Part shown: positions 6,306 to 11,752 of the stretch, in pieces
How positions within the stretch are numbered: position 1 is the first letter of the stretch
How the letters are laid out: each line of letters begins with the position of its first letter
Assembly: GCA_910586875.1 (NCBI GenBank)
Contig: CAJUJI010000051.1
Location: 1-11,752, forward strand
Direction of reading: 5' to 3'
Length of the DNA: 11,752 bases
From: an uncultured Anaerotruncus sp.
GTDB lineage: Bacteria > Bacillota > Clostridia > Oscillospirales > Ruminococcaceae
The notes under the pieces: model-generated
Told to the model about the DNA's origin: nothing
Database searches by the model: none
Seen by the model: the letters and a program-made list of their open reading frames with translations, nothing else
Program-made: the position numbers and the translations under genes

Positions 6306-7022
6306 TTAGTTGTCCTCCTGCAAAAGAGCGGTTGCAAGCAATCGCTGCGGCCGGCCGTTGCTGCAAAGTTGGCGCGCAACCTCTCGCGCCTGAAAACGCA
6401 GCGCAGGCGTGTCCGCCTGATTCAGCAACCACACCGGCTCATAGGTGCCATAGCCATGCTGCAACAGCACTGCCAACATGGCAGGGGTAAGCGGCTGCTC
6501 CAACGGGCAGTCCAGCAATTCCCGCGCCAGCTCTGCGCGATGGCAGACCTGTCCCAACGGATGCCCCAGCGCAGAAAGCCCCGCGACCGCAATCACCCGC
6601 TGGGTTTGCGGCAGTATTACTGGCTCATGCGCTGCTGGCAGCTTGATCGGAAATTGGTGTGCACCATCCGCCTCTATGAGCAGGCGCAGCGGCTGTTTTG
6701 CCAGCCACTCAAGCAGCTTTGGCGCGGGCGCTGCCAGCTTTCCATCCGGTGCAGCACTCCCCACCATCAATAGCGCCGTTTGACCGTTGACCGCGGCTTG
6801 CAGCTCATCGAGCGTGCTGTCAACCAATACCCGCAGCTCGGGGGTCTGCTCGGGGCGGCGGATATGGGTGGTCGTGGTCAGTACCACCTTCTCTCCCCGC
6901 TCACGGTATACCCGCCCCAACAAGGAAAGCAACGTCGATTTTCCCCCAGCTCCTACAATCGAGATTCTATAGTCTTGTCTATGGATTGCCAGTCGTTCCG
7001 GCAGGCTGTCATATTTGGGCAA
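6306..7022 (-). CDS. yqeC: Selenium-dependent hydroxylase accessory protein YqeC
   Basis: A P-loop protein of about 238 residues in the YqeC family, which travels with yqeB and XdhC-type genes and is predicted to act in maturation of selenium-dependent molybdenum hydroxylases. Visible features are the Walker A loop GAGGKST near 24-30, LTTTTHI about 20 residues later, LIEADGAHQFPIKLPAAHEPVI in the middle and a TPAMLAVLL.HGYG.YEPVWLLNQAD segment. An in-frame GTG at 7031 abuts the AAAGGAG ribosome binding site with no spacing, so I prefer the TTG at 7022, seven bases away; this start is uncertain. It lies 19 bases after recG and 2 bases before yqeB, in the same transcript. Confidence 0.88.
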   Translation of the reverse strand: MPKYDSLPERLAIHRQDYRISIVGAGGKSTLLSLLGRVYRERGEKVVLTTTTHIRRPEQTPELRVLVDSTLDELQAAVNGQTALLMVGSAAPDGKLAAPAPKLLEWLAKQPLRLLIEADGAHQFPIKLPAAHEPVILPQTQRVIAVAGLSALGHPLGQVCHRAELARELLDCPLEQPLTPAMLAVLLQHGYGTYEPVWLLNQADTPALRFQAREVARQLCSNGRPQRLLATALLQEDN

Positions 7023-7041
7023 AGCCGCCACTCCTTTCTAT

Positions 7042-9078
7042 TTAGTTTGGACGCTCACCAACCGCATCCATCAGCTGTTCACATGCCTGGCGCAATGGTT
7101 GGTGCGCGGGCTGCGACAAGGCAGGGTCCTCATGCAGCAGGGTTTGTGCAGCCGCCTGCGCCTGTGCAACCAGCTCTGGTTCGGTGGTCAAATCGGCGAT
7201 GCGCAGTTTGGGCAGACCATGCTGTTGCTGCCCCAGAAAATTTCCAGGACCGCGCGTTTTTAGGTCGTATTCCGCAATTTCAAAGCCATTGTTAGAGCGG
7301 CACATCATCATCAGGCGTTCCAGCGTGTCCGGGCTGCGAGTGTCAGAAAGCAGAATGCAATGGGACTGCTCGCTGCCGCGGCCCACCCGTCCGCGCAGCT
7401 GGTGCAACTGACTTAATCCAAACCGCTCCGCATTTTCAATCATCATAATTACCGCATTCGGAACATCCACTCCGACCTCTATAACGGTGGTGGAAACCAA
7501 CAATTGGATGCTGCCCGCCTGGAATCCGGCCATCACCCGCTCCTTTTCTGACGCGGACATTTTGCCATGCAATAAACTGACGCAATAGCCGGAAAAATCG
7601 TTGCTGCTCAGCTGGGCCGCATAATCGGTAGCCGCCTGTAAACCTGTTTCCACCTCTCCGGAAGCGACCAGCGGACAGACAATATACGCTTGTAGTCCGC
7701 GGTCAAGATGCTGCCGGATGAATCCAAACGCACGCTCCCGCTTCCCAGAGCTAATTTTATAGGTTTTCACCGGTTGGCGGTTCGGCGGAAGCTCATCAAT
7801 CACCGAAACATCCAGCTCTCCATACACCATCAGCGCTAGAGTACGCGGAATTGGGGTCGCGGACATCACAAGCGTGTGAGGATGCTCCCCCTTTTGTTGC
7901 AGCGCGGCGCGCTGAGCCACTCCAAACCGATGCTGTTCATCGGTAATGACCAATGCAAGCCGGTGAAAGGACACCCCTTCGGAAAGCAGCGCATGGGTGC
8001 CGACACATAAATCAATTTCGCCGGCCTCCAACTGCTGACGGACCTTACGCTTTTGCGCCGCGGTCATCGAGCCTGTCAGCAGCCCAATGCGCATTCCTAA
8101 ACTGCCACATAAGCTGCTAAGCCCCTCATAGTGCTGGCGCGCAAGCAGCTCGGTAGGTGCCATCAGCGCCGCTTGTGCACCAGATTGTGCAACAAAATAA
8201 GCGCCAGCTGCCGCCACCATCGTTTTCCCAGATCCAACATCCCCCTGCACCAGCCGATTCATCGGCGTTGTCCCCTGTAGGTCCGACAGCAGCTCTGTAA
8301 TTGCACGCTGCTGTGCCCCTGTTAAGGTAAACGGCAACGCTGCATAAAACGGCTGCATAGAGCAAGGTTGCATCGCCAATGCGCGGCAGTTGCGCGTTTG
8401 GGTGCGCAGCAGGCCAATACCAACCGCCAGCGTGAATAGCTCCTCAAACATCAGCCGCCTGCGGGCGCGGGTGAGCTGATCTGCATTCTGTGGTAGATGA
8501 ATATTGAAAATACCTTCATTGATACCATCTAGCAGCAATTCCTGCCGGAGCGCTTCTGGCAAAAGCTCCGGCAGCTGCGGTTTGTGCTGTAGCGCTTGTG
8601 TGATCAGTCCAAAAAGCACCTTGTTGCTCAGCCCTGCGGTTAGCGGGTAAACCGGCTGGTAAAGATGTGCATTTTGCAAAGGATAAATTTGAGGCGCACT
8701 CATCGTGCGGTGAAGCAAAGAACCTTCTGCCCGTCCATAAAATAAATAGGCTGTGTCGCAGTCCAATTGATCCACCGCGAATTTGGTATTGAAAAAGGTG
8801 AGCTCTAAACTAGCAGATTCATCCGCTGCCTGCACCCGATACAAACTGATTCCTGTGTGCAGCCGCACCGGAGGGTACTTGCGCAACACCTTCGCGCGTA
8901 TTACGCAGGGCTGATCATATGGCGCCCCACTGATGCTAAAAGGCGCGCTTAAATCAATGTAGGCACGTGGGTAATGGAGCAGCAGCTCCCCAATCGTGCG
9001 GATACCCAACTTTTCTAGCTGCGCTATCCGTTGGGTCCCAACACCACGCAGTTTTTGGATACTTTCGGTCGCCTGCAT
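7042..9078 (-). CDS. recG: ATP-dependent DNA helicase RecG
   Basis: RecG remodels stalled replication forks and migrates Holliday junctions. The 678-residue length is normal for the family. The N-terminal part carries the wedge/OB domain (about 1-150, with the helix-hairpin-helix-like RGVGTQRIAQLEKLGI at 11-26). The helicase motor follows: QGDVGSGKTMVA at 278-289 (Walker A), PTELLARQH at 308-316, TDEQHRFG at 379-386 (motif II), SATPIPRT at 406-413, STTVIEVGVDVP at 529-540 and QLHQLRGRVGRG at 557-568 (motif VI). The C-terminal KTRGPGNFLGQQQHG at 607-621 is the RecG-specific TRG region. The ATG at 9078 is preceded by AGGAGG at 7-base spacing. It is first in an operon that continues into yqeC, yqeB and the XdhC gene. 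Confidence 0.97.
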   Translation of the reverse strand: MQATESIQKLRGVGTQRIAQLEKLGIRTIGELLLHYPRAYIDLSAPFSISGAPYDQPCVIRAKVLRKYPPVRLHTGISLYRVQAADESASLELTFFNTKFAVDQLDCDTAYLFYGRAEGSLLHRTMSAPQIYPLQNAHLYQPVYPLTAGLSNKVLFGLITQALQHKPQLPELLPEALRQELLLDGINEGIFNIHLPQNADQLTRARRRLMFEELFTLAVGIGLLRTQTRNCRALAMQPCSMQPFYAALPFTLTGAQQRAITELLSDLQGTTPMNRLVQGDVGSGKTMVAAAGAYFVAQSGAQAALMAPTELLARQHYEGLSSLCGSLGMRIGLLTGSMTAAQKRKVRQQLEAGEIDLCVGTHALLSEGVSFHRLALVITDEQHRFGVAQRAALQQKGEHPHTLVMSATPIPRTLALMVYGELDVSVIDELPPNRQPVKTYKISSGKRERAFGFIRQHLDRGLQAYIVCPLVASGEVETGLQAATDYAAQLSSNDFSGYCVSLLHGKMSASEKERVMAGFQAGSIQLLVSTTVIEVGVDVPNAVIMMIENAERFGLSQLHQLRGRVGRGSEQSHCILLSDTRSPDTLERLMMMCRSNNGFEIAEYDLKTRGPGNFLGQQQHGLPKLRIADLTTEPELVAQAQAAAQTLLHEDPALSQPAHQPLRQACEQLMDAVGERPN

Positions 9079-9109
9079 CCGCTATCCTCCTTAATAAACC
9101 TTCTTTTCT

Positions 9110-9139
9110 ATTTTAGTCCAAAACCTACCTGTTTGTCAT
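9110..9139 (-). promoter_or_regulatory. Promoter of the recG operon
   Basis: On the minus strand, ATGACA (9139-9134), an 18-base spacer and TAAAAT (9115-9110). Transcription would start near 9103, about 25 bases before the recG ATG. It lies back to back with the tRNA promoter. Confidence 0.55.
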
Positions 9140-9194
9140 CCGTTTTTTGGAAAATTCTAAAAGAAATTCATCTGAAAAAATTTGCCGAAAAGAG

Positions 9195-9223
9195 TTGACA
9201 AGTATTAGCTGATTTGCTATAAT
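9195..9223 (+). promoter_or_regulatory. Consensus promoter of the tRNA operon
   Basis: A perfect sigma-A promoter: TTGACA (9195-9200), 17-base spacer, TATAAT (9218-9223). The start site would be about 10 bases before tRNA-Lys, as expected for a strongly expressed stable RNA unit. Confidence 0.92.
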
Positions 9224-9240
9224 AATCTAGCGTTGTAAAT

Positions 9241-9313
9241 GATCCATTAGCTCAGCTGGCAGAGCACCTGACTTTTAATCAGGGTGTCCGGAGTTCGAGT
9301 CTCCGATGGATCA
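9241..9313 (+). tRNA. tRNA-Lys (anticodon TTT)
   Basis: The acceptor arms GATCCAT (9241-9247) and ATGGATC (9306-9312) pair perfectly, with discriminator A at 9313. The D arm (GCTC..GAGC), the anticodon stem CTGAC-type with loop CTTTTAA (anticodon TTT) and the T arm with TTCGAGT loop are all present. CCA is not encoded. Confidence 0.96.
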
Positions 9314-9318
9314 TAGGA

Positions 9319-9364
9319 GGGTATAGCTCAGTTGAAAGTCCAAAGTTCCAACTGGGCTATACCT
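9319..9364. repeat. Inverted repeat built on a tRNA 5'-end-like sequence
   Basis: GGTATAGCTCAGTTG (9320-9334) pairs with CAACTGGGCTATACC (9349-9363) over 15 bp with a single G-T wobble, enclosing a 14-base loop. The left arm with its GGAGG flank looks like the acceptor strand and D arm of a tRNA gene (compare GGGGGCGTAGCTCACCTGG of the tRNA-Ala 100 bases on), but no anticodon or T arm follows. It lies inside the tRNA operon. It is probably a tRNA gene remnant or a processing/structural element; which one is unknown. Confidence 0.6.
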
Positions 9365-9376
9365 AAAACTTTAAAA

Positions 9377-9399
9377 AACCTGTTTTGCAAAAAACGGTT
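9377..9399. repeat. Small hairpin between the tRNA genes
   Basis: AACC (9377-9380) pairs with GGTT (9396-9399), and GTTTT (9382-9386) with AAAAC (9391-9395), with a one-base bulge and a GCAA tetraloop. On the minus strand the stem is followed by a T run, so it could end leftward transcripts; on the plus strand it may aid RNA processing. Confidence 0.35.
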
Positions 9400-9418
9400 A
9401 AGGTAAAAATGGAACTAT

Positions 9419-9491
<73 letters not shown>

Positions 9492-9499
9492 TAATGAAC

Positions 9500-9537
9500 A
9501 AGGACTCACGTAGCCAGAAATGGTTACATGAGTCCTT
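9500..9537 (+). terminator. Long stem-loop after the tRNA-Ala gene
   Basis: AAGGACTCA pairs with TGAGTCCTT, then after one C-A mismatch seven more pairs close on a GAAA tetraloop. It lies 9 bases after tRNA-Ala. The T run behind it is short (TTTGTC), so it may be a terminator or a 3' processing/stability hairpin of the tRNA transcript. Confidence 0.6.
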
Positions 9538-9593
9538 TGTCATATCCAGAAAAAAGAGAAAGCGGACATAACATTCCTGGTATAGAAAAACAA

Positions 9594-9610
9594 GTAAAAA
9601 TTATTTTTAC
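9594..9610. repeat. AT-rich palindrome in the tRNA-to-element junction
   Basis: GTAAAAAT and ATTTTTAC are exact inverted repeats around one T. A perfect TTGACA lies just beyond it on the minus strand (9618-9613), without a good -10. The rest of 9541-9618 shows no gene. It may be a protein-binding site near the end of the mobile segment; this is speculative. Confidence 0.3.
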
Positions 9611-9618
9611 AAAGTGTC

Positions 9619-9654
9619 AAGGCAGCAGAAAATATCTGCTGCCTTTTTCTTTTT
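9619..9654 (+). terminator. Intrinsic terminator
   Basis: A perfect 11-bp stem (AAGGCAGCAGA / TCTGCTGCCTT) with a 5-base loop is followed by a T-rich run TTTTTCTTTTT. It is a canonical rightward terminator, probably a second stop for the tRNA transcript or an insulator at the element's edge. Confidence 0.88.
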
Positions 9655-9728
9655 CGTAGAATGCTCAAAAGGACAACTTTAATAGGCCGACCTCGTACAC
9701 ATGTCAGCCAAGATTGAAATTAAAAATT

Positions 9729-9956
9729 TCACAGGCGGAAAATCACAATTGCTTTATCAAAATCATCCCAGGACAGACATTGTCCGCAGCGGTCGCAGTA
9801 TGCCTGATACTCGCGGTCCAGTGTAATCTTGCATCTGGGACAAACTGGGTAGGCATATCCACCTTGGAACAGGTGGATTGCAACGACAGGCATCGGTTGC
9901 CGGTAAGATTCGGCCAAAGAAAAACCAGCGCGCATTTTTGTCAGTAACTTTTTCAT
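9729..9956 (-). CDS. Small zinc-ribbon protein, hypothetical
   Basis: A 75-residue protein with a four-cysteine zinc ribbon: CPRC at 39-42 and CDRC at 54-57, separated by 11 residues. The N-terminal 35 residues have a basic start (MKKLLTKMR) and no clear fold to my eye. Its ATG overlaps the stop of the HTH gene by four bases (ATGA), so translation is probably coupled and the two may act together. I do not recognise a named family; ribbons of this size may bind nucleic acid or a protein partner. Sequence after the stop (to 9655) holds no gene. Confidence 0.7.
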   Translation of the reverse strand: MKKLLTKMRAGFSLAESYRQPMPVVAIHLFQGGYAYPVCPRCKITLDREYQAYCDRCGQCLSWDDFDKAIVIFRL

Positions 9957-10183
9957 AGCCGCGCTCTGATGCTTGCAGGAACAGCAAGCGGGTTTCTAAG
10001 CTCAAGTTGAAGCGCTTTTGCAATAAGGTGGAGTTCATTGATTGTGGGGTTTGCACTTCCATGCTCAATACATCGCAAATAGGAAACGCTGATGTCACAC
10101 TCCAATGCAAGCTGTTCCTGTGTGAGCTTTTTCTCTTTGCGTGCGGATACAATTGTTTCACCAATTTCGTCATAAATTGTCAT
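9953..10183 (-). CDS. XRE/Cro-type helix-turn-helix transcriptional regulator
   Basis: A 76-residue protein that is almost entirely one HTH_3 domain: VSARKEKKLTQEQLALECDISVSYLRCIEHGSANPTINELHLIAKAL, with the recognition helix around SVSYLRCIE. Such small regulators usually bind operator DNA near their own promoter and control element genes. The frame extends three codons further to a GTG, but the ATG at 10183 with AGGAGG nine bases upstream is the right start. It is first of a two-gene leftward unit with the zinc-ribbon gene. An inverted repeat overlaps its ribosome binding site region. It faces away from the ArdA gene, so it could control both directions. Confidence 0.88.
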   Translation of the reverse strand: MTIYDEIGETIVSARKEKKLTQEQLALECDISVSYLRCIEHGSANPTINELHLIAKALQLELRNPLAVPASIRARL

Positions 10184-10194
10184 AAAAAACACCT

Positions 10195-10212
10195 CCTATG
10201 TAAGACCATAGG
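10195..10212. promoter_or_regulatory. Inverted repeat at the HTH gene start, possible operator
   Basis: CCTATG and CATAGG are exact 6-base inverted repeats with a 6-base spacer, just upstream of and overlapping the HTH gene's AGGAGG site. It could be the regulator's own operator or an mRNA hairpin masking the ribosome binding site. On the plus strand a TATAAT at 10239-10244 lies 30 bases on, but without a good -35 box. Confidence 0.4.
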
Positions 10213-10273
10213 AAACATTTTTCTGAAACACCAGACGATATAATAGCGATTTTTGTATTTTCAAAAGATTTAT

Positions 10274-10372
10274 TTGTATTCCAACGGATAACAAGCTGCC
10301 CAGTTTTATCGAAAATCTTTATTGGGTATCGTGAATAGCCTTGGTGCTGCCTTTGTGGTATTGTCGTGTTGC
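10274..10372 (+). repeat. 99-bp direct repeat, copy A, upstream of the leader ORF and ArdA gene
   Basis: It matches the sequence at 11654-11752 with 6 mismatches in 99 bases; the last 52 bases (from ATTGGGTATCG to the end) are identical. The mismatches all lie in the first half. It is non-coding and sits right before a gene, so a conserved 5' leader, regulatory RNA element or recombination site are possible. Confidence 0.9.
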
Positions 10373-10388
10373 CTGGAAAAAGCTAGGC
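10371..10388 (+). promoter_or_regulatory. Hairpin before the leader ORF ribosome binding site
   Basis: GCCTGG and CTAGGC form a 6-bp stem (one G-T pair) with a 6-base A-rich loop at the 3' edge of the repeat. The ribosome binding site AAAGGGGTGA of the leader ORF follows within two bases. Confidence 0.35.
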
Positions 10389-10406
10389 AGAAAGGGGTGA
10401 CAAGCT

Positions 10407-10502
10407 ATGAAAGCAACTGTACTCGGCTTTATGAACACGAAAGGAAGTATCGGTAAATCCATTAGAAAGATTGGAGGAAAAGAAGAATGGCGATTCATGT
10501 AA
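10407..10502 (+). CDS. Short leader ORF (31 aa) overlapping the ArdA gene start
   Basis: An ATG behind AAAGGGGTGA opens a 31-codon frame that ends with TAA at 10500-10502, 16 bases inside the downstream ArdA gene. The product begins MKATVLGFMNTKGSIGKS and is basic. The overlap suggests translational coupling: ribosomes finishing this frame stop at the ArdA start, whose GGAGG lies within the leader. The MNTKGSIGKS stretch resembles the start of ParA-type ATPases (KGGxGKS), so it may be a decayed remnant, but 31 residues cannot form that fold. Coding status is plausible, not proven. Confidence 0.45.
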   Translation: MKATVLGFMNTKGSIGKSIRKIGGKEEWRFM

Positions 10503-11650
10503 CATTCCGCAACCCATCGCATCCGGAATATGGGACAGTGGAAATCGCATTTCCCATTCCAAGGGAGCAATATGGGCAGACAATCGAAAAGCTAGAAGCA
10601 TTGGGGCTTGGGGATGTGTTGGCCGGAGGCTGCACGATAGAACAACTGCACAGCGAAAAACCGGCGGACCACCAGTGTCGTCTGCTGACCGGCACTCCAG
10701 ACGAACAGGTGTGGCTCAAAGAGCATCTGGAAATACTCAGCGCAAAGGAAACCATCCTACTTCCAGTCGCTTTAAAGCAAATGCCGCCCCAAACGGCGGC
10801 AGATGTGATTCATTGTCTCCTATCCCTTTCAGATTATGGAATTTGCAGCCCCGCAAAGGATGAGGAGGCGTTGGGAGCCTTTTATTTAGAGTATAAAACC
10901 AGCTTATCTTCGACCCACCCGTTTGTGGATTTGAAGGAGCTGGGCCGTCAATACGCAGCGCTGCATCCAGGAGCATTTTTTGCAGGCTGCTACGTGGAGT
11001 ATCCGACGGAAGAAATTCACCCTCTCTATGACGGCTCCAATTTTCCACAGCGGTATCAGGAGGGTTGGAGCGTCAAATTAAAACTGTCTTCCGCAAGCGT
11101 TCCGGAGGGCGTCTGGCTGCGCCTTCCGGATTATGAGGATATCAACGATGGAAAACCGGATGAAATCAGGATTGCGCTGGACACCCTTAGGGCGGAGACC
11201 GTTCAGGAATGCACGCTGCTGGAGGCGGAATGCTGCTTGCCGCAAATTACAGCGCTTACGGAACAGTACGATAACCTACAGGAGCTTATCTACGATGGGC
11301 AGAGCTTAGGGCTTGTGCTGGAGGAAAACAGGCGGGAAACGCCGTATTTTATCGAGCGATTGCTGGCGGCATTGGAATATGAAAAATGTAATCAGTTGGC
11401 GGAAGCGTTGGAAATCTCGCAAAATCTGAATCACTATGATTTTATCACCAGCGACATGCTGAGCGAGCTTGCAACCATTGAGCTGCATCGGGCAGGAATC
11501 AGTGACAAGCTCATCCAATCAGGCTGCTTTGACATAGAGGAATACGCCATCAGCCTATTGGAGGAACGGGGTTACGCCTGCGTCCGCGGGATGTATGTGT
11601 ATCGAAACATTCCCCCGCAGGAGATTGTAAAATCGCCAGTGTGGCATTGA
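10487..11650 (+). CDS. ArdA-like antirestriction protein
   Basis: A 387-residue acidic protein that resembles the long ArdA-type antirestriction proteins of Clostridia integrative elements. Classical ArdA is a DNA mimic of about 165 residues that blocks type I restriction enzymes as an element enters a new host; its strong negative charge replaces DNA phosphates. Here the N-terminal part has the FRNPSHPEYGTVEIAFPIPREQY pattern, and the C-terminal part (from about 195) has EGVWLRLPDYEDINDGKPDEIRIALD, LTEQYDNLQELIYDGQSLG and AALEYEKCNQLAEALEISQNLNHYDFI, the latter rich in Asp and Glu. The ATG at 10487 has GGAGG nine bases upstream. The assignment rests on remembered family patterns, and the N-terminal half is unlike short ArdA. 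It follows a conserved leader repeat that recurs directly after its stop. Confidence 0.65.
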   Translation: MAIHVTFRNPSHPEYGTVEIAFPIPREQYGQTIEKLEALGLGDVLAGGCTIEQLHSEKPADHQCRLLTGTPDEQVWLKEHLEILSAKETILLPVALKQMPPQTAADVIHCLLSLSDYGICSPAKDEEALGAFYLEYKTSLSSTHPFVDLKELGRQYAALHPGAFFAGCYVEYPTEEIHPLYDGSNFPQRYQEGWSVKLKLSSASVPEGVWLRLPDYEDINDGKPDEIRIALDTLRAETVQECTLLEAECCLPQITALTEQYDNLQELIYDGQSLGLVLEENRRETPYFIERLLAALEYEKCNQLAEALEISQNLNHYDFITSDMLSELATIELHRAGISDKLIQSGCFDIEEYAISLLEERGYACVRGMYVYRNIPPQEIVKSPVWH

Positions 11651-11653
11651 CGC

Positions 11654-11752
11654 TTGTATTCCGACGGGTAACAAACTGCCCACTTTTATCGCAAATTTTT
11701 ATTGGGTATCGTGAATAGCCTTGGTGCTGCCTTTGTGGTATTGTCGTGTTGC
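11654..11752 (+). repeat. 99-bp direct repeat, copy B, at the window edge
   Basis: Second copy of the repeat at 10274-10372, starting 3 bases after the ArdA stop codon and running to the last base of the window. It may continue. By analogy with copy A another accessory gene would be expected just beyond the edge. Confidence 0.9.

Larger units (their letters stand above)
9492..11752. mobile_element. Left part of a probable integrative element (border not resolved)
   Basis: Right of the tRNA-Ala gene the content changes from housekeeping genes to a small HTH/zinc-ribbon pair, a repeated 99-bp leader and an ArdA-type antirestriction gene, typical of accessory parts of Clostridia integrative conjugative elements. 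tRNA genes are common insertion points for such elements. No integrase, excisionase, transfer gene or att repeat is visible, so the left border is only placed somewhere between 9492 and 9728, and the assignment is inference from gene content. Confidence 0.45.

Noticed and set aside
6304..6432. N-terminal extension of YqeB
   Set aside because: It overlaps yqeC in another frame and precedes the family's MLVWIKGAGDIA start, which has its own ribosome binding site.
9316..9400. A third tRNA gene between tRNA-Lys and tRNA-Ala
   Set aside because: Only an acceptor/D-arm-like 5' part is present; no anticodon arm, T arm or matching 3' acceptor strand can be found.
10407..10502. A ParA-type ATPase start
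   Set aside because: Only the P-loop-like stretch is similar; the frame ends after 31 codons and no continuation is seen in other frames, so no functional ATPase is encoded.

Overview
The window looks like a Clostridia-type Firmicute chromosome of moderate GC, possibly Oscillospirales, though the genus cannot be fixed. The signs are strong AGGAGG-type ribosome binding sites, sigma-A promoters (one perfect consensus), frequent TTG/GTG starts, a class B sortase, YqeB/YqeC selenium-molybdenum maturation proteins, tRNA genes without encoded CCA, and an integrative-element-like segment with an ArdA-type gene at the right end.

Bases 1-4431 form a cell-envelope region. A leftward gene set (O-antigen ligase/polymerase-like membrane protein, membrane-anchored N-acetylmuramoyl-L-alanine amidase, and the start of an exported protein that may be a pilin/adhesin) lies next to a small serine recombinase gene and a divergent class B sortase gene. 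Between the ligase gene and the recombinase gene is a 340-base non-coding stretch. It holds three near-palindromic sites, each with an asymmetric 2-bp centre (GT, GT, then AC, i.e. the third is inverted). They alternate with two similar extended -10 promoters that both point away from the ligase operon. This has the architecture of a promoter-inversion (phase-variation) switch run by the adjacent recombinase. The state in this sequence would be OFF for the ligase-amidase-surface protein operon. This is the most interesting item in the window; the inversion itself is inferred, not observed.

Bases 4439-9139 are one leftward operon: recG (branch migration helicase), then yqeC, yqeB and an XdhC/CoxI protein with rearranged domain order. 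The last three are the accessory set for selenium-dependent molybdenum hydroxylases. The hydroxylase is not in the window.

Bases 9195-9654 hold a tRNA-Lys(TTT)/tRNA-Ala(GGC) pair behind a consensus promoter. Between the two tRNAs is an unusual inverted repeat built from a tRNA-like 5' end. Terminators follow.

From about 9550 to the end the content is element-like: a leftward HTH regulator/zinc-ribbon pair with overlapping genes, then a rightward short leader ORF overlapping an ArdA-like antirestriction gene. A 99-bp sequence lies in front of that leader/ArdA unit and is repeated just after it, at the window edge, which suggests a conserved leader in front of successive accessory genes. The tRNA-Ala cluster probably marks the left border of this element, but no integrase or att pair is visible.
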